Shown here: piece by piece, positions 1 through 12,152 of the stretch | Numbering within the stretch: the stretch's first letter is position 1 | Layout: every line of letters begins with the position of its first letter | Origin: Nymphaea colorata | Taxonomy: Eukaryota > Streptophyta > Magnoliopsida > Nymphaeales > Nymphaeaceae | Direction of reading: 5' to 3' | Assembly: GCF_008831285.2 (NCBI RefSeq) | Contig: NC_045149.1 | Span: 15,278,578 to 15,342,577, forward strand | DNA length: 64,000 nucleotides | Position numbers and translations under genes: made by a program | Notes under the pieces: model-generated | The model's input: the letters and a program-made list of their open reading frames with translations, nothing else | Told to the model about the DNA's origin: nothing | Database searches by the model: none

Positions 1-278
1 CCGGAGTCGATGATGATAGGCGAAGAGCAGAGGCGGAAGAAGAGCTCCTTCTTCGAGGAAAAGCAGACCGGCGAAACGGCACGGGAGAGCAACTCCGGGA
101 GATCGGGCGGGAGCACCTTCTCCCAGACGTAGTCGGAGTTGGCCGCTGACTGAAAGCTCATCGAGACGGCGGACGATCGGCAGACCTCCCTCGGCGCCAT
201 CAGGGAGAGGACGTGGGAGACGCAGTTCTCCGGCAAGTCGACGATCGACGCCGACGAACGAGGTGGGTTGCTCGCCAT
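1..278 (-). CDS. F-box protein, PP2-B-like (5' part, cut by window edge)
   Basis: The complement of 1-278 encodes 92 codons from an ATG at 276-278 and runs off the left edge, so only the N-terminus is present. Residues about 12-60 form an F-box: an I-V-D-L-P-E-N-C start, then V-L-S-L-M-A-P-R-E-V-C, then S-A-V-S-M-S-F and a V-W-E-K-V-L-P-P-D-L end. This is followed by the S-K-K-E-L-F-F-R-L-C segment typical of Arabidopsis PP2-B proteins, which join an F-box to a C-terminal phloem-lectin PP2 domain. Known family role: the F-box binds SKP1 in an SCF ubiquitin ligase and the PP2 domain is thought to recognise N-glycans. The lectin half lies outside the window, so its presence is inferred. Coding GC is high compared with the flanking sequence. 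Confidence 0.85.
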   Translation of the reverse strand, partial: MASNPPRSSASIVDLPENCVSHVLSLMAPREVCRSSAVSMSFQSAANSDYVWEKVLPPDLPELLSRAVSPVCFSSKKELFFRLCSSPIIIDS

Positions 279-2711
279 TCTCCCCTTCCCTTCGATGATC
301 AAGGCGGTTTCTTCGTGTCGTCACCACGCCACGGCAGTCCGTTTCTGTTTCCCGAGGCCCATTAACCGCTTCTTGATATAGCACTTCTATGGTAGAACTA
401 CCCACCTTTTCCCGGTATATTACCTGGTTGCCATTTCGCCTCTGCCTCCGCCCTGCCCTAAGGACGATTGTTTATTTACCTTTATTTTTAAACGTTATTT
501 TAAATATAACTTCAGCTTCTTCTTAAAAGTGGGTTTTAAATTGAGGTACGGGTTAAAAACGCATCGGATCTCGATCTGGATCTATCCACTGAACTACGGA
601 TTCAATTCAGTTCCGAGTACCAATCGTCGCCATCTGATCTGAGTTGACCTACTGTTCTATCCATTTTCTTTTATGGAGCCTTCGCCTCGAAGGAAACCCA
701 GAGCCTCTCCCCCTCGGGCTCTGGCTGGCAGGCTGACCCCTCTATTTAATTCGGATAGCAGCAGAGAGCCGACGATCATCGTCCACTCTCGTGATCCGAC
801 GGCCGGAAAAAAAAAAAGGGGCTGCTTTTACTTTGCGAGATAAAATTTAGGAGGATCTTCTTTCTTTTGACGTCCAACAGCAAAAAGCTCTTCCAAGGGA
901 TATTGCCTTTAGGCAAAGGTCTGTATATATAATTTGGGGATGAAATGCTGAAAGTAGATTTGTCCACGGTGATACGCCAAATCACGGTTTCTTTGGTGCT
1001 GCCACATCGCAACCGTTGGATGCAAAGTGCCGAATCGCTGCTGCCGTCGATTGAGCACGATGAACGGCGACGGCAACGTGTCGTATCGTTTTGCGTATGA
1101 CGTGATTCGAAAGGAGGACCCAGCACAGCAGGTCGAGCCTCCCGTGGTGTGGGTTCAAGGCTTTTTCTTAGTGATGTGCATATGATGCTTCCCACTTTTC
1201 TAGTCTTCGCCAAAAACAAAGAAAAGGTGAAGGGAGTGGAGGCGTTGTTTCTTAGAGGATTAGGTTTTCTCCTTGCTCACCACATTAAGTTTTTTCCTTT
1301 GCTGCGCATGATGAGGCAACAACGTGAAGCATCTAAAGGATAAGCCAAGGTTAGCGCACTTAGCGCTTGTGAGTTAATTAGAAAACTGAAACTGTATGTT
1401 ACCTAACTACCAATATAAAAACAAAAAAAATTAATCGATTCTATACTTTTTTTGCATTTAGTTGGTATACCATAAAGTCCAGAATAATCATGATTGATCA
1501 TTATAGGTTTTATTGTCAGGCAGCCAGGAACATCTCCTCTCGGATATGAGATCCCCATGACTTTTTAACAATGATCTTAAATCTTTTGTTCCATAGAAAC
1601 ATGTAGAACATAAATTTGCAACTTTTGTACCTTTAATTTATGAATTTTGAGTCAAAGACATTTGACGATGATGGAGATCGTTCTCAAATATGTAGGTTAT
1701 AAGTAGAATTGTGAATGTGAGGACCCTTGGATCTCAGACGAGAGTAGTCGAGCATATCTTGAATCAAATGAAGATATATCAAAAGGGTGCTGGATTGGAT
1801 TTTTCAGTACGCCATATGGTATGGCCGTCGATGGTACCTATAAAATCAAAGGAAAACCATGCAGAAAATACAAGTGATCAACAGGAAAAGGTTAAAGCCG
1901 CTACGACTTTACACGTTTGGAAACTTTTCTTTCTAGTAGCAAGATGACTTTCTGTGTGTTCGTTTGTTATGGTAGTGGATTTAAGGGAACAAAAGAGGAG
2001 GTGGATGACAAAGCCTACACTAACACAACACAGCACCTAAAAGGAGAGGCACCAGCCTAATTGCATGAGCAAGAGCGGCTTCCAAGGCATGGTCTAAACT
2101 CGAAAAGGAGAGGCCTTTTTCACTTACCTTCTCTCAATAAGAAACAAGTTCTTTTCTTTTGTTGTCTGCTGTCGAGTTAAGAAACCCCAGAAAATAAATT
2201 CGATTTGCTACTAATATTCTTGTTTAAGCGCTCCAACCGGTAACTGGACCAGGCTATAATGGGTAATCCAAGCAGCAGCCCTAAAAAACCTAAAACAGGC
2301 CCTCTCCCTTACTTTCAGTCCATCAGTAGCGCCTTGGAACTACAATTTCACTTTACTCTTAGATTTTCCAGATTAGCAAATTTAGAACTTTGGAGTAAAA
2401 GCCACATTACGACAAAAACACCCCGAAACCCACCGTCATATCGCATTTTGTATGGTTAAAATTGGTAGTTTGACAAGAAGAGAAGGTGGAATGAAGCAAA
2501 ATAAAGATGAATAGCAATAAGCCGCTCACATTAATAGAGAAAAGAGAAAAGGGAACCTAGCAAAAATACCACTACCCTGGCCACCTCGCCAGTCAGCAGC
2601 TCTTAATGAATACATAACCCTAAAACTACGGTGCACTTCAATTCCACAAGCTACATTTTTTATCACCTCGCACAATATCTCTCTGTCTTTCTCTCTCTCC
2701 CTGTCACCCTT
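279..2711. other. Intergenic region between F-box gene and NSN1 3' end
   Basis: No convincing gene is visible. The first few hundred bases are the promoter and leader of the F-box gene; a TATA-like CTATATCA lies on the minus strand near 373-382. Short open frames at 776-1219, 1149-1343, 1711-1947 and 2259-2459 show no recognisable domain. The end next to 2711 should hold the 3' UTR of the NSN1 gene. Confidence 0.6.
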
Positions 2712-5700
2712 TCAGGCGTCCACTTCGACGCCTGACATTGGCACCTGATTCCCAGCTTGGTCTTCATCAGCACCATCAGCACCATCAGCACCATCCTGCT
2801 CAGACAAAGCATCAAACCGGGCAGGTTTCCCAATTTTGTAATCAACCATAAAATCATAATCGCCATCCATAGGAACCGATTTCTCAGCTTTCTTCCTTCT
2901 CTTCTTCTCTGCTTTTGTTTTCCGGGGATCTAGTATGCCCTCCGCGGAATAAAGTTTATCATTCTGCCCACTGTTGCTACGCGTCGTCTCTCCAGCGGCT
3001 GAATCTGCAGCTTCGGCGATCCTCGTGTCTTCCATGGCCTCATCTGATTCTTCGTCATCCTCAGACTAAAAGTTGAACAGAAGTGAATGATACGTCAGCA
3101 AATAAATTGTGGCAACTAAGAGGAGATAATAAAAGCCCATCATTCACATTCATCATGAATAAAAATCAGATGAACAAACCATATTTCTAGACCTTTGATT
3201 GAGGAAAAGCTATGATAACTGCGCTTTGTAATACAGGCAGGAAAACGTTTCAGCAGAAACACCTCTATGAAATGCAGATATGCTAAAATAGGAAGAAGAA
3301 AAGATCATTAACTGTAACCAAAGACTGATGAAAAGAGGTTCAATTATGTTGCTTCTTTGAACAAATTTCAAGAGCTTATATTTTGAAGAAAACTTGTGCC
3401 GATTGTGATGAAGCATCAACAGATTTCTGCAAAAACACTTCCAGAAAATGCAGACATGCTAAAATAGGAAGAAAAAAACATCGTTAACTGAAATCAAAAG
3501 AGAGGGCGATGAAAAGAACTTCGATTATTTTACCGCTTCCAACAAATTTCTAGAGCTCATATTTTGAAAAAAAACTTGTGCCAATTGTGATGAAGGCATC
3601 AACAGGTTCCTGCAAAATTACTTCTAGAAAATGCAAATATGCTAAAATAGCAAGAAGAAAACATCATTAACTTGGACCCTTTTTTGCAACGGACAATGAG
3701 CAATAACCTGGGTCATCTTACCCACAACGAAATAATACATCTAATAGAACTGACCTCCAACATCTGCTCATCTAGATTCACGGGAGAGCTGGGAGGGACT
3801 TCCACGTGAGAAGCATCAGCAACAGATACTAGGCTTCCAATAAAAGATGATTCCTCTCCATAGATTTCATCAACATTAAACTCTTTCCCAAGTTCAGAAA
3901 CTATGGCAGACTCCAGTTTCTCACCTTGATTTCGGACAGGAGGGAATGTGTAATATGGAATTTTACCTGAAACAGCATTTCCAGATAAGAGCCTCTACGT
4001 TCTTAAGAGCTACAATGATTGGTCTAGATATTATTACCTTCATTCCAATCACGAAGAACTATCTTAGCAGCAGCTTCCATGTCCAGAACACCACCCTTTT
4101 TCAATTTTCCACGAAGAGAAGCAACTTTCTGCAAGAATTCGTCCACTGAGCTAAACCTTGGCAGTTTATATACTGCCATTAACTTTTCAGCAGGACAAAG
4201 CTTCAGAATCTCCCTAACTGCAAGGTTGAAAATTTGAAATAGAAGATTACCTTTAGGTTTGAGAAGCATACAAAGAAGAAAATGGGCAGCTGGTCCAACT
4301 ATAAACTGCTTGATCACCATGGACTACCATTTTTCACAGGGCTCCACAAGTGCACGTCCATTTACAGATGATATTAAGTTTTTTATTCAACCACCTCTCA
4401 CAAGTATATAAAGATTGTTTAATTTCCAAGCCTAATCTGTTTCGTGTTACAAGAATTAGCAAACTAGAGTATAAAAAACAAACCATTAAGGAAAACATTT
4501 GGTACACTTGAAAACAAGCACAGGTAGCAGATGACATCCATGTGATAGATGATACCACTGCAAGCAAATGGTTTTGACTTATATAACATAACCCACTATG
4601 CATCAACATCCTTGGTCAACATCAACAATTAGAAGAAAGTTGCACCTCACTTGACCAGATATCACTTAGAACAACCAAAATATGAGGCCATGAATTTTTT
4701 CTTTCACTCCTTTACCAGACCAAGTTTGTTATAGATGCTTAATGCTATGCCATGAATAAAATAAAAATATACACAGAAGATACTTGTAAACGTACACACC
4801 CCATAAAAAGATAATCTTGTAAGCTAGTCTGATCCTGAATTACCTGGAGAAATTGGGTCGTCTAACTTTTCAATTCTTTTACAATTGCGAAGAGCGATAG
4901 ATACACCATTCTCACCAGGCTTAAGCATTACAACTCCAGGGCAGTCCAACAACTTCACATTCTTGTCTAACTGAACTTCTTGCATTGTCCTTGTCAATCC
5001 AGGAGTTGCACCAACGTTAACAACATGCGATCTCTTCAAGCTATTTATTAAACTACTCTTTCCAACATTTGGAAGCCCAACAACACCAACAGTGATGGAC
5101 TTTTTTAGCTGTCAAAGGAAACATTAAAACACTCAGAAACGTGCTTTAGCTTCTCACCTTCAGGCACAGCATATAAAAAGTAGACTTACACCATTTACCA
5201 AATAATGTAGTACCGAAAACAGTCTCACATTAATGTTGTGCAAATTGCAGGAAATGAAATTGAAGCTGTATAAATGTATTTTTATATAATATATTCACAA
5301 ATATGTACTACATTATGTGAAGAAAAAAAAAAGCAAAAATACTTAAAGGTTCCATAATGGATTCTTAATCAAGCAATTATATCTACAACAGAAAACTTTT
5401 TAGCGTATAAAACCAGAAAAAGCACAAGGGAGTCCATGTTTTTGACAAATTTATCTTGATCATTTGTCTCCAGGACATTTTCAAAAGTATCTTTTTCCCT
5501 TTTTAAGAGCTAAAAGAATGTGTGCAGCAACATTCATTTGCAATGAAGTTCCGGAAGAGCAACAACTATAACGCAGGTTCCAAACTTTCATCACAACATA
5601 AGCTGAGAATTTATATGGTCAAAAAGTAAATGATCTACCCTAGGCAGCCAAAGAAAGTTCAAGGAAAACAAAATATGATCAGTGTCCCTGACGGCAAAGT

Positions 5701-8700
5701 ATCATGTGCCTCCACCAAAGACTAATTCATGAGAATGAACCTCATATCTAACTAAATTACTGGACATCTACATAAATATGCTAATGCTAGCACTCCCTTT
5801 CCAAATGGGAGTCAAGGACATAATATGATTTTTTTTTTCCTTTTTCACAAATACTAAATGGCATTTTTTCCTTCTGTGAGTAATAGCATGGCCTTCCTTT
5901 GACACGTGTACATGTGCTACTGACAACTAAATTACAAATGAAATTTGAGGAAGGTCTGACCAAGTCATGATCCCTGTGTTTCAAGCATTGCCACAAAGGT
6001 TTTCCTCACGTATTAATTAGAAAAATGGTTTCTTGAGGAAGCCTCAAGAATACCAAAAATAAAAAAATGGAAGTATCATTAAAAGAAGTAATATAAAAGA
6101 TTATGAAATTTTCAGGTTTCGACTAATTTTCAATTACAAAATAGTTATTAAAATGGTAAAAAGTACATACTAATTTTTTTTCACAAGCGGCAATGTTAGT
6201 TTTTTTTCTCAACAAGTGTTTTTCCCATTGCTTTTCAGTTGATAAAGCAAGCTTTTGAAAAAAACAAATATTTGCTAACACTTAACATTGTTTGGAGAAG
6301 GTAAACATACTAACCACAAGCCACAGAACATGGTTTAAAAGGAATTGCATATAATAGGAACCATGATTTTGCTTTGAACGAGAACCTAAGTTTGTTATTT
6401 ACTGATCAAGATGATAATACCTCATGGCTTCTAGAGTAGTTCTTGAGCAACTTTATAAGAGTCTCAGCTCCCAGGCAGTCACTAGTCTGCAGTAAGTTGC
6501 TGGACCTTGCTGCTTTTGATGCAGACTTCCATCCTAAATTAGACCGTTGTTCTTGTGTATTGCATTTGAATGCAACAGCAGGCAATTCTTCACGTAAATA
6601 CTTGAGCCATTTCTCTGCAGCTTCTCGAGGAACAAGATCTGACGATACAATGAAAAGAACACTTAAAAATAACAGCTAAGACATATATACAGAATCAAGG
6701 TTCTTATGAAGTAACGTGGTTCTTTCACTACTTCTAACACAGGCTCACTTTTGCATCAAAGGCAAAAAGAAGCAAGCAGCAAGTCGTTGACCAGATTCAA
6801 AAGAATCATAAATTACAGGCATAGTGAGATAGAGCCTGCACACTAGAAGCAACTCCCTCCACAAAGTAACAAACCAAATGAAAACTCTAGCAGGACATTT
6901 AATGGCCAGTTGTAGACATACTCCTTGCTAAAATAATAAGCATATAAACATATAGAAAATTTCAATACATGAAATTATGCATTGCTGTTACAAACAATAA
7001 AGGAAGGAAAAAAAAAAGCAAAATACTGTATTATACAGTTCGACATCTTCCAACATGTGACAGCATATATGCATGAACATGTCAAAAATGGTTGAGAACA
7101 AAAACTGATAACCTTCTTGGCAAGGTTTGGAACTTTTTCAAAGTGTGATATTTCTAGGAAAGATTTCAGGTAAATCTTTGAAGTTCTGAAAATTGAAAAA
7201 TAAGAAAGATTTCAGGTGAATCTTTGTGACAGTGCTTTTTTGAACAACATAATGAATCATACCCTAAAATGTTGATTTCTCATTTTACCTAAGCAAAAGC
7301 GAGGCAACTGCACCACAGATCAACAAGTACAAAATTTAAGAACCCAATTATCTACACAAGCCAAGAGCATTTGCTTTGTGCATCAAGTGATTCATCAGTG
7401 AAGACCTTACCGATCTTATTAAGAAGCAAAACAAGATGTTTCTCAGGACCATACTTCTGCACCATTTTCTCCATCTCAATACATCGTGTCCCAAGAGGGT
7501 CACGAGCATCAAGGACCTCTAGAATGACATCTGAAACCTCAATGACCTTTACTAGCTCCTTATAGAAAGCCCTCTCTGAGTTATCTGAAAAGGAAAATTT
7601 GTTTTTTATACACAAGAGAAAAAGTAAATGAAGGAATAGCAATTTCTGTACCACCCACCATGGATCTTGCTCATCCCAATGCCATCATTCACTGGTTTGC
7701 TCTGTTTATCAGATGCTATATCGTTTTGCTCATCACCCTCTAGCAAACCCAGCTTTCTCTTTTGAGCCTACAAGTGCTAAAAATTTTAAGTAGATAGTTG
7801 ACTCAAGCTAAAAAAGGTCAACCAGTAAGCAAAGTTACTCAAGATGATGACCAAAGAACAACAAAACCTAAACCAAGGGCACATCCAAATTACTTCCAAA
7901 CAAAACAAAGTAAAATAAACAAACCAAAAAAAAACAGAAGATTTCTCCTATACCAGAAGTAAGCACAAAAACAATTTCTTATTTAAAGACAACACCATGT
8001 TTCATTCCAGTGTAAAAAGCACTAAGGATCATCTTCCTTGAGATCCAACCCTTCCTGCTTGTCCGAGTTATATTTTATCCCTCAACATTTTTCCATTGAT
8101 CCATCTCTCCAGCGGTTAATAAACTATTTCAGTTTCATGTCTAAAGTGCTTTTTATTTCTCATCCAATTTGGTGCACATAACCAAAATATGTCCAGAAGT
8201 CATCTAAATTAAATGACCTGTTGCATGTTCATCTTCCAGAGACTCATAGTTCGCCTTTTTCTTCCTGAATTCAATATACCAAACACACGTACCAACTAAG
8301 GGGATCTAAAAAATTGAAAGAGAATAATAACAGGAGGTATATACCCTTTCTTTCCTGAGGGCTTTCTTCTGCTCCAACTCCTCAAGGGCACGGGCACGCC
8401 GAGCTTCAAGTGCCCGGAGCTCTTGCTCCTTGAAAGGCCAATCATTGGGAATCCCTGGGTCTTTCTCAACCTTCTTACGCTTGAACCCGAGTTTTTTAGC
8501 TTCTTTTGCCTTCTTCCGGTGATGCTCCTTAACCTTCTTTATGATTTTGTACTTCTTTTTCAGGGAAACTCTTTTGCTCTTGCTCTCTACACGATGTCAA
8601 TCAGCAAAATCCAGTCATCCAGTGATCAACAATGACGAGCGCATAAAATCACCAAAAGCATCACAAAATTCCCTACAGAATAGAATATTTCAACACCACT

Positions 8701-8722
8701 CACTCTTGCTTTTCTTCACCAT
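2712..8722 (-). CDS. NSN1: Nucleostemin-like nucleolar GTPase (NSN1/GNL3 family), complete, 9 exons
   Basis: Exons on the minus strand are 8704-8722, 8345-8586, 7659-7767, 7411-7584, 6421-6638, 4844-5108, 4038-4217, 3755-3966 and 2712-3065. All junctions fit GT-AG and the sum is 1773 nt, giving 590 residues. The N-terminus is a Lys/Arg-rich coiled-coil (about 1-90), as in nucleostemin proteins, which uses it for nucleolar targeting. The GTPase motifs are circularly permuted: G4 N-K-I-D at 179-182 comes first (split by an intron), then the G1 P-loop G-L-P-N-V-G-K-S-S at 265-273, a G2-like G-A-T-P-G-L-T near 287-293 and G3 D-C-P-G at 309-312. The C-terminus is acidic (S-E-D-D-E-E-S-D-E) and then basic. 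Members of the family act in 60S ribosome biogenesis; Arabidopsis NSN1 is needed for normal flower and leaf development. Role here is inferred by homology. Confidence 0.95.
3260..3670. repeat. Tandem repeat (~176-183 bp period) in the last NSN1 intron
   Basis: About 2.3 diverged copies lie between exons 8 and 9 of NSN1. The anchor AAATGC followed by ATGCTAAAATAG recurs at 3270, 3446 and 3629. Shared blocks between copies include AACAAATTTC, CATATTTTGAA, AACTTGTGCC and TTGTGATGAA. It is noncoding. Confidence 0.85.
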
Positions 8723-9727
8723 TGTTGCTCACCCAACGCCCGCAAACCCTAGAAAAGAAACACACACAATGACTAGGGGTTAATGATTTCTGAAACACAG
8801 ACTATAAACATATAGACGAATGAAATCCTTAAGATAGTATCATAGTTGAGATGAAAAACACTTCCCTGCAACTACACAACAGTCAAATTTATATTCACAA
8901 TGCAAGAATAAGTTATATCCATAATCATGAAATCATATTCAAAACAACTCAAATAGAAGCGGGGTAGAAAAACCTTACAAGCAGTAGTATTCCCAACAAT
9001 ACCCTCTACACTAAAATATTTTGTCTTAACATGGTTCAATTGCACAATCAATATAAAATAAACCAAATGCTCCTTTACTAGCATTAACAAATAAGCAACC
9101 AAAACTGTACATAAATTTCAGTAAGAATCTGATAGACTCAGTTACATATATGCAAAAACTCGAATTATTATACATACTCAATTATAAGAAGATAAGACAA
9201 ATATAAAAGCAACAAGATACGACAAAGAAAGCAAGTCAAACAAGGCAAAAATCTATAAAAAAAATTGATGTCTAAAGTGAATGTCATAAGTTGAAAAAAC
9301 AAAAGAAGACTCTTTAACATAATGTAATATCAAACTTTAAGCTGGCCAACTCATGTTCAACTATGGAGAAGATGTCTGCCATGGGCCCATAGTGCCATGT
9401 ATAACAGATGAAAGTTTTGGATTGCAAGTTTACTTATAATTTTTACATTATCGGACCCCTTTCCTTCAATAACGGAAGACAAAGAAAATGAACACGAATT
9501 TTGGTAAAGAAGCAACAAACCAGGTCTTAGCATGAAGCGGCCACAAATTCATCATTCCGCAATTCAACAAGGAACATCTTAATATGAAACACAGACAATT
9601 CATCACTGCGCAATTGAATAAATAAGTTCGTAATATGAATAAACCATCCAATCCCTAGAGACAGAGAGAGACACAGAATAAGATAGGGGAGAGGGCTGCC
9701 AGCCAGCCGCCCTCGTTTGCAGCGTAT

Positions 9728-9762
<35 letters not shown>

Positions 9763-10090
9763 CAGAGACAGAGAGAAATATACAGAGACATAGACAGAAA
9801 GAAAGAGTAGGCCGCCGGCGGCCCTCATTCGTAGAGAGAAGTAGAGGGCCCTCGGCCCTTTCTCGAAGGTGAGAGAGAGGGGCAAGGGCTGCTGGCGGCC
9901 CTTCCTCGACGAGCAGAGAGATAGAGAGGCCAGCGGTCCTCAATCGAGAGAGAGGGAAAGAGAGATACCTGCGCGGCGCCGGCGATGACAACCGAGAGAG
10001 AGAGGGAAGGGCGTGAGACGTCGAAGGGGCAGGGTGAGAGGGGAGGGAAAACCCAGGGATGCAGGGTTTAGAGGCAGCGCTTCGTTCTCT
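8723..10090 (-). promoter_or_regulatory. Probable 5' leader of NSN1 with a leader intron
   Basis: On the minus strand the sequence around 9969 reads CGCGCAG then GTATCT, a good donor. TTTCAG ending at 8790 is a good acceptor about 70 nt before the ATG. This suggests an upstream noncoding exon (about 9969-10090) and a leader intron of about 1.2 kb. A CTAGGGTTT telo-box (8744-8752) sits just before the ATG, as is common in ribosome-biogenesis genes. Neither the transcription start nor splicing can be proven from sequence alone; a second possible acceptor ends near 8753. Confidence 0.45.
9728..9780. repeat. (GA)n microsatellite in the NSN1 leader region
   Basis: A (GA)n run at 9728-9754 is followed by imperfect GACA/GA units. 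More broadly, 9655-10020 is purine-rich on the plus strand (pyrimidine-rich in the NSN1 direction). The open frames here that encode long Ser/Leu runs come from the repeat and are not proteins. Confidence 0.85.
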
Positions 10091-10313
10091 TCTTGACGTG
10101 AAGAATAGATCAATAACGTTTTTATCGTTTTAAACGTTATATATATATATATATAAAAGAATGGGGGCGAAAGATGGGTACGACCATTCCGCGCCATCGG
10201 ACATAAAAACTACATGAACAAATGTTAGGTGATCAAAATATTCAACATTTTTATTCATTTTTTTAATCTGGATTATTAGATGGTTGCGTGACTTAAAAAT
10301 TTAAAATCAATTT

Positions 10314-10348
<35 letters not shown>

Positions 10349-12152
10349 TTTACACTTTGAACTGTTTCGACATTTCTAGCTCTCAACGATTTATGGAAAT
10401 TAAGCAATTTCAATAATTAAACTTTAAAACCTTGATCTTAAGTTGATCTCTCTCTTGCGGATCTTACCATTTTCTTTAAATGCTGTCCAACTGCATTCAT
10501 CTTCGTGAAAAGGAAAATGAGATTGTTTATTTGTTCAAACTTAGTTGATATTTAACTTTCATTAATGGTAATCAAATTCAACCATACAAGTAAAATTCAA
10601 CATACATAATAATAACAAATATGTTATAAAGAGACGCCGATGAATTTCAGTTGTCTCAAGGAAAACACGCTCAAATTTCAATTTGCTGGACAAAAATACT
10701 TTTGACGTTAAATTAAAAGACAAAGGATATAAATGAAACCCAAAACAATAACATTTTATAAAAAAAAATGAAAATACCTATTTTATGGAATAGTGGAACA
10801 AGGATTGATTATTACCAGTTGCCACTGCCTAGCCCGAATCAGATTATGTATGCCCTGCGGTGCACAAAATTTTAGTGCACTGGTGACAAAAATACTCTTA
10901 GTTAATATAAAAGTAAAAAATTTTATAAAGACAAAGAAAAACAACAAAAAAAAAACATTTTTTTTTCTTTTTGACGTATATGAGTTGCATGTACTCACCG
11001 GCGCACCCAAGTCACACTCTAGCTAATAAAAATTATTTTACTTTTACATACGGCTTTGGGGAACAATACCATGTATAGTATCATAAATTTCACATTCAAA
11101 TTATCATAAAATCTAAAATTACATGTAAATATATAAATACATTAAAATGACAAAATATCCACCTTAATTTAGTTGGTAGTCACTATATATTTAGAATTAC
11201 TAACAGCATACGAATGCCAAAAAAAAAAAAAAAAAGTTTTAAAGACATATTTTGCACCTTCAGATGATTAGATTATTTGCTGGAATGAGGTGCACCTGTT
11301 GGGCCTCCCCTTTTATTAAGAATAGACAAAAGATTACAAAAATACAGTCAGCTTTTCCATCAGTTCTCAATCATTCTGTACTTACCGACAGTTTTGCCAC
11401 TCGTTTTATGAATGCATATTTTTTTTTGTTTTAATTTTTAAGGACACACAAAGTCCACAATGATTGTTTGCCATTGTAACATAACAATAGTTTCGATATT
11501 AAAGAAACTTGTGGCACGAAGCTAAAGTTCAAACATGAGAGCTAATAATAAGACCTCCTCCGTTTGGCAATTAATTTCAGCTGCAAGTAGTAAGTAGATG
11601 AGAAGGGAGGGGTGGCGTGACGGTGACGAGCTCATCTTTACTTCTTTCTTCACACAATTATTTTTCGGTACTGGGAAGAGATTGTTGTTGCCTATTGAGA
11701 TGCCTTCTGCTTCAACAACACCTTTCTTTCTAGTGGCAGCTGATATTTCAATAAAATAATAATTAAAACCTTTGTTTGTTTATTTAGATAACATCTTCTG
11801 GAAAACCGATATTTCTTGTGCAAATGTGAAGAATCAATCGGAAGCCTTCTTTTACGAGGCTACATTTTACTAACATCTATGGTGGCCGGGAATCCCTTGA
11901 GCTATACTCAGAAGAAAAGAAAAAGGAAAAACAAAGAGAGCGTCACCCTGACAAAAGCGATGGGCCAGCCACCCGTTTGAATGGCCTCTTCATAAATAAA
12001 CCCACAATCGAGGGCCTTTCCTCCACCGACTACCTCAAAACTCACTCCACCAGTGTACCCACCCACTCGCTCCTCTCTTCTCTCCCTCTCTCTCGCTGTG
12101 CGACCCCTCTGCCGCCGCTACCACCGCCACACCAAGAGCGAGGACAGAGGCA
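10091..12152. other. Divergent intergenic region between NSN1 and FLA
   Basis: AT-rich sequence with (TA)n tracts at about 10138-10156 and 10314-10333, the latter followed by (GA)n. It also holds a small inverted repeat (10876-11007) and poly-A near 11220-11236. No gene was recognised. The last 150 bp are the FLA core promoter and leader. Confidence 0.6.
11991..11998 (+). promoter_or_regulatory. TATA-like box of the FLA gene
   Basis: CATAAATA lies 155 bp upstream of the FLA start codon, in a suitable place for a transcription start near 12025 and a leader of about 125 nt. The predicted leader is rich in TCTCTC, a Y-patch-like feature. Assigned by position and motif only. Confidence 0.5.

Noticed and set aside
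776-1219. 147-codon minus-strand frame
   Set aside because: No domain, low-complexity Arg/Ser content, and it lies in the intergenic region between two minus-strand genes.
9527-10197. Long Ser/Leu-rich open frames on the minus strand
   Set aside because: They arise from the (GA)n/(CT)n tract, which stays open in several frames at once; no start context or domain.
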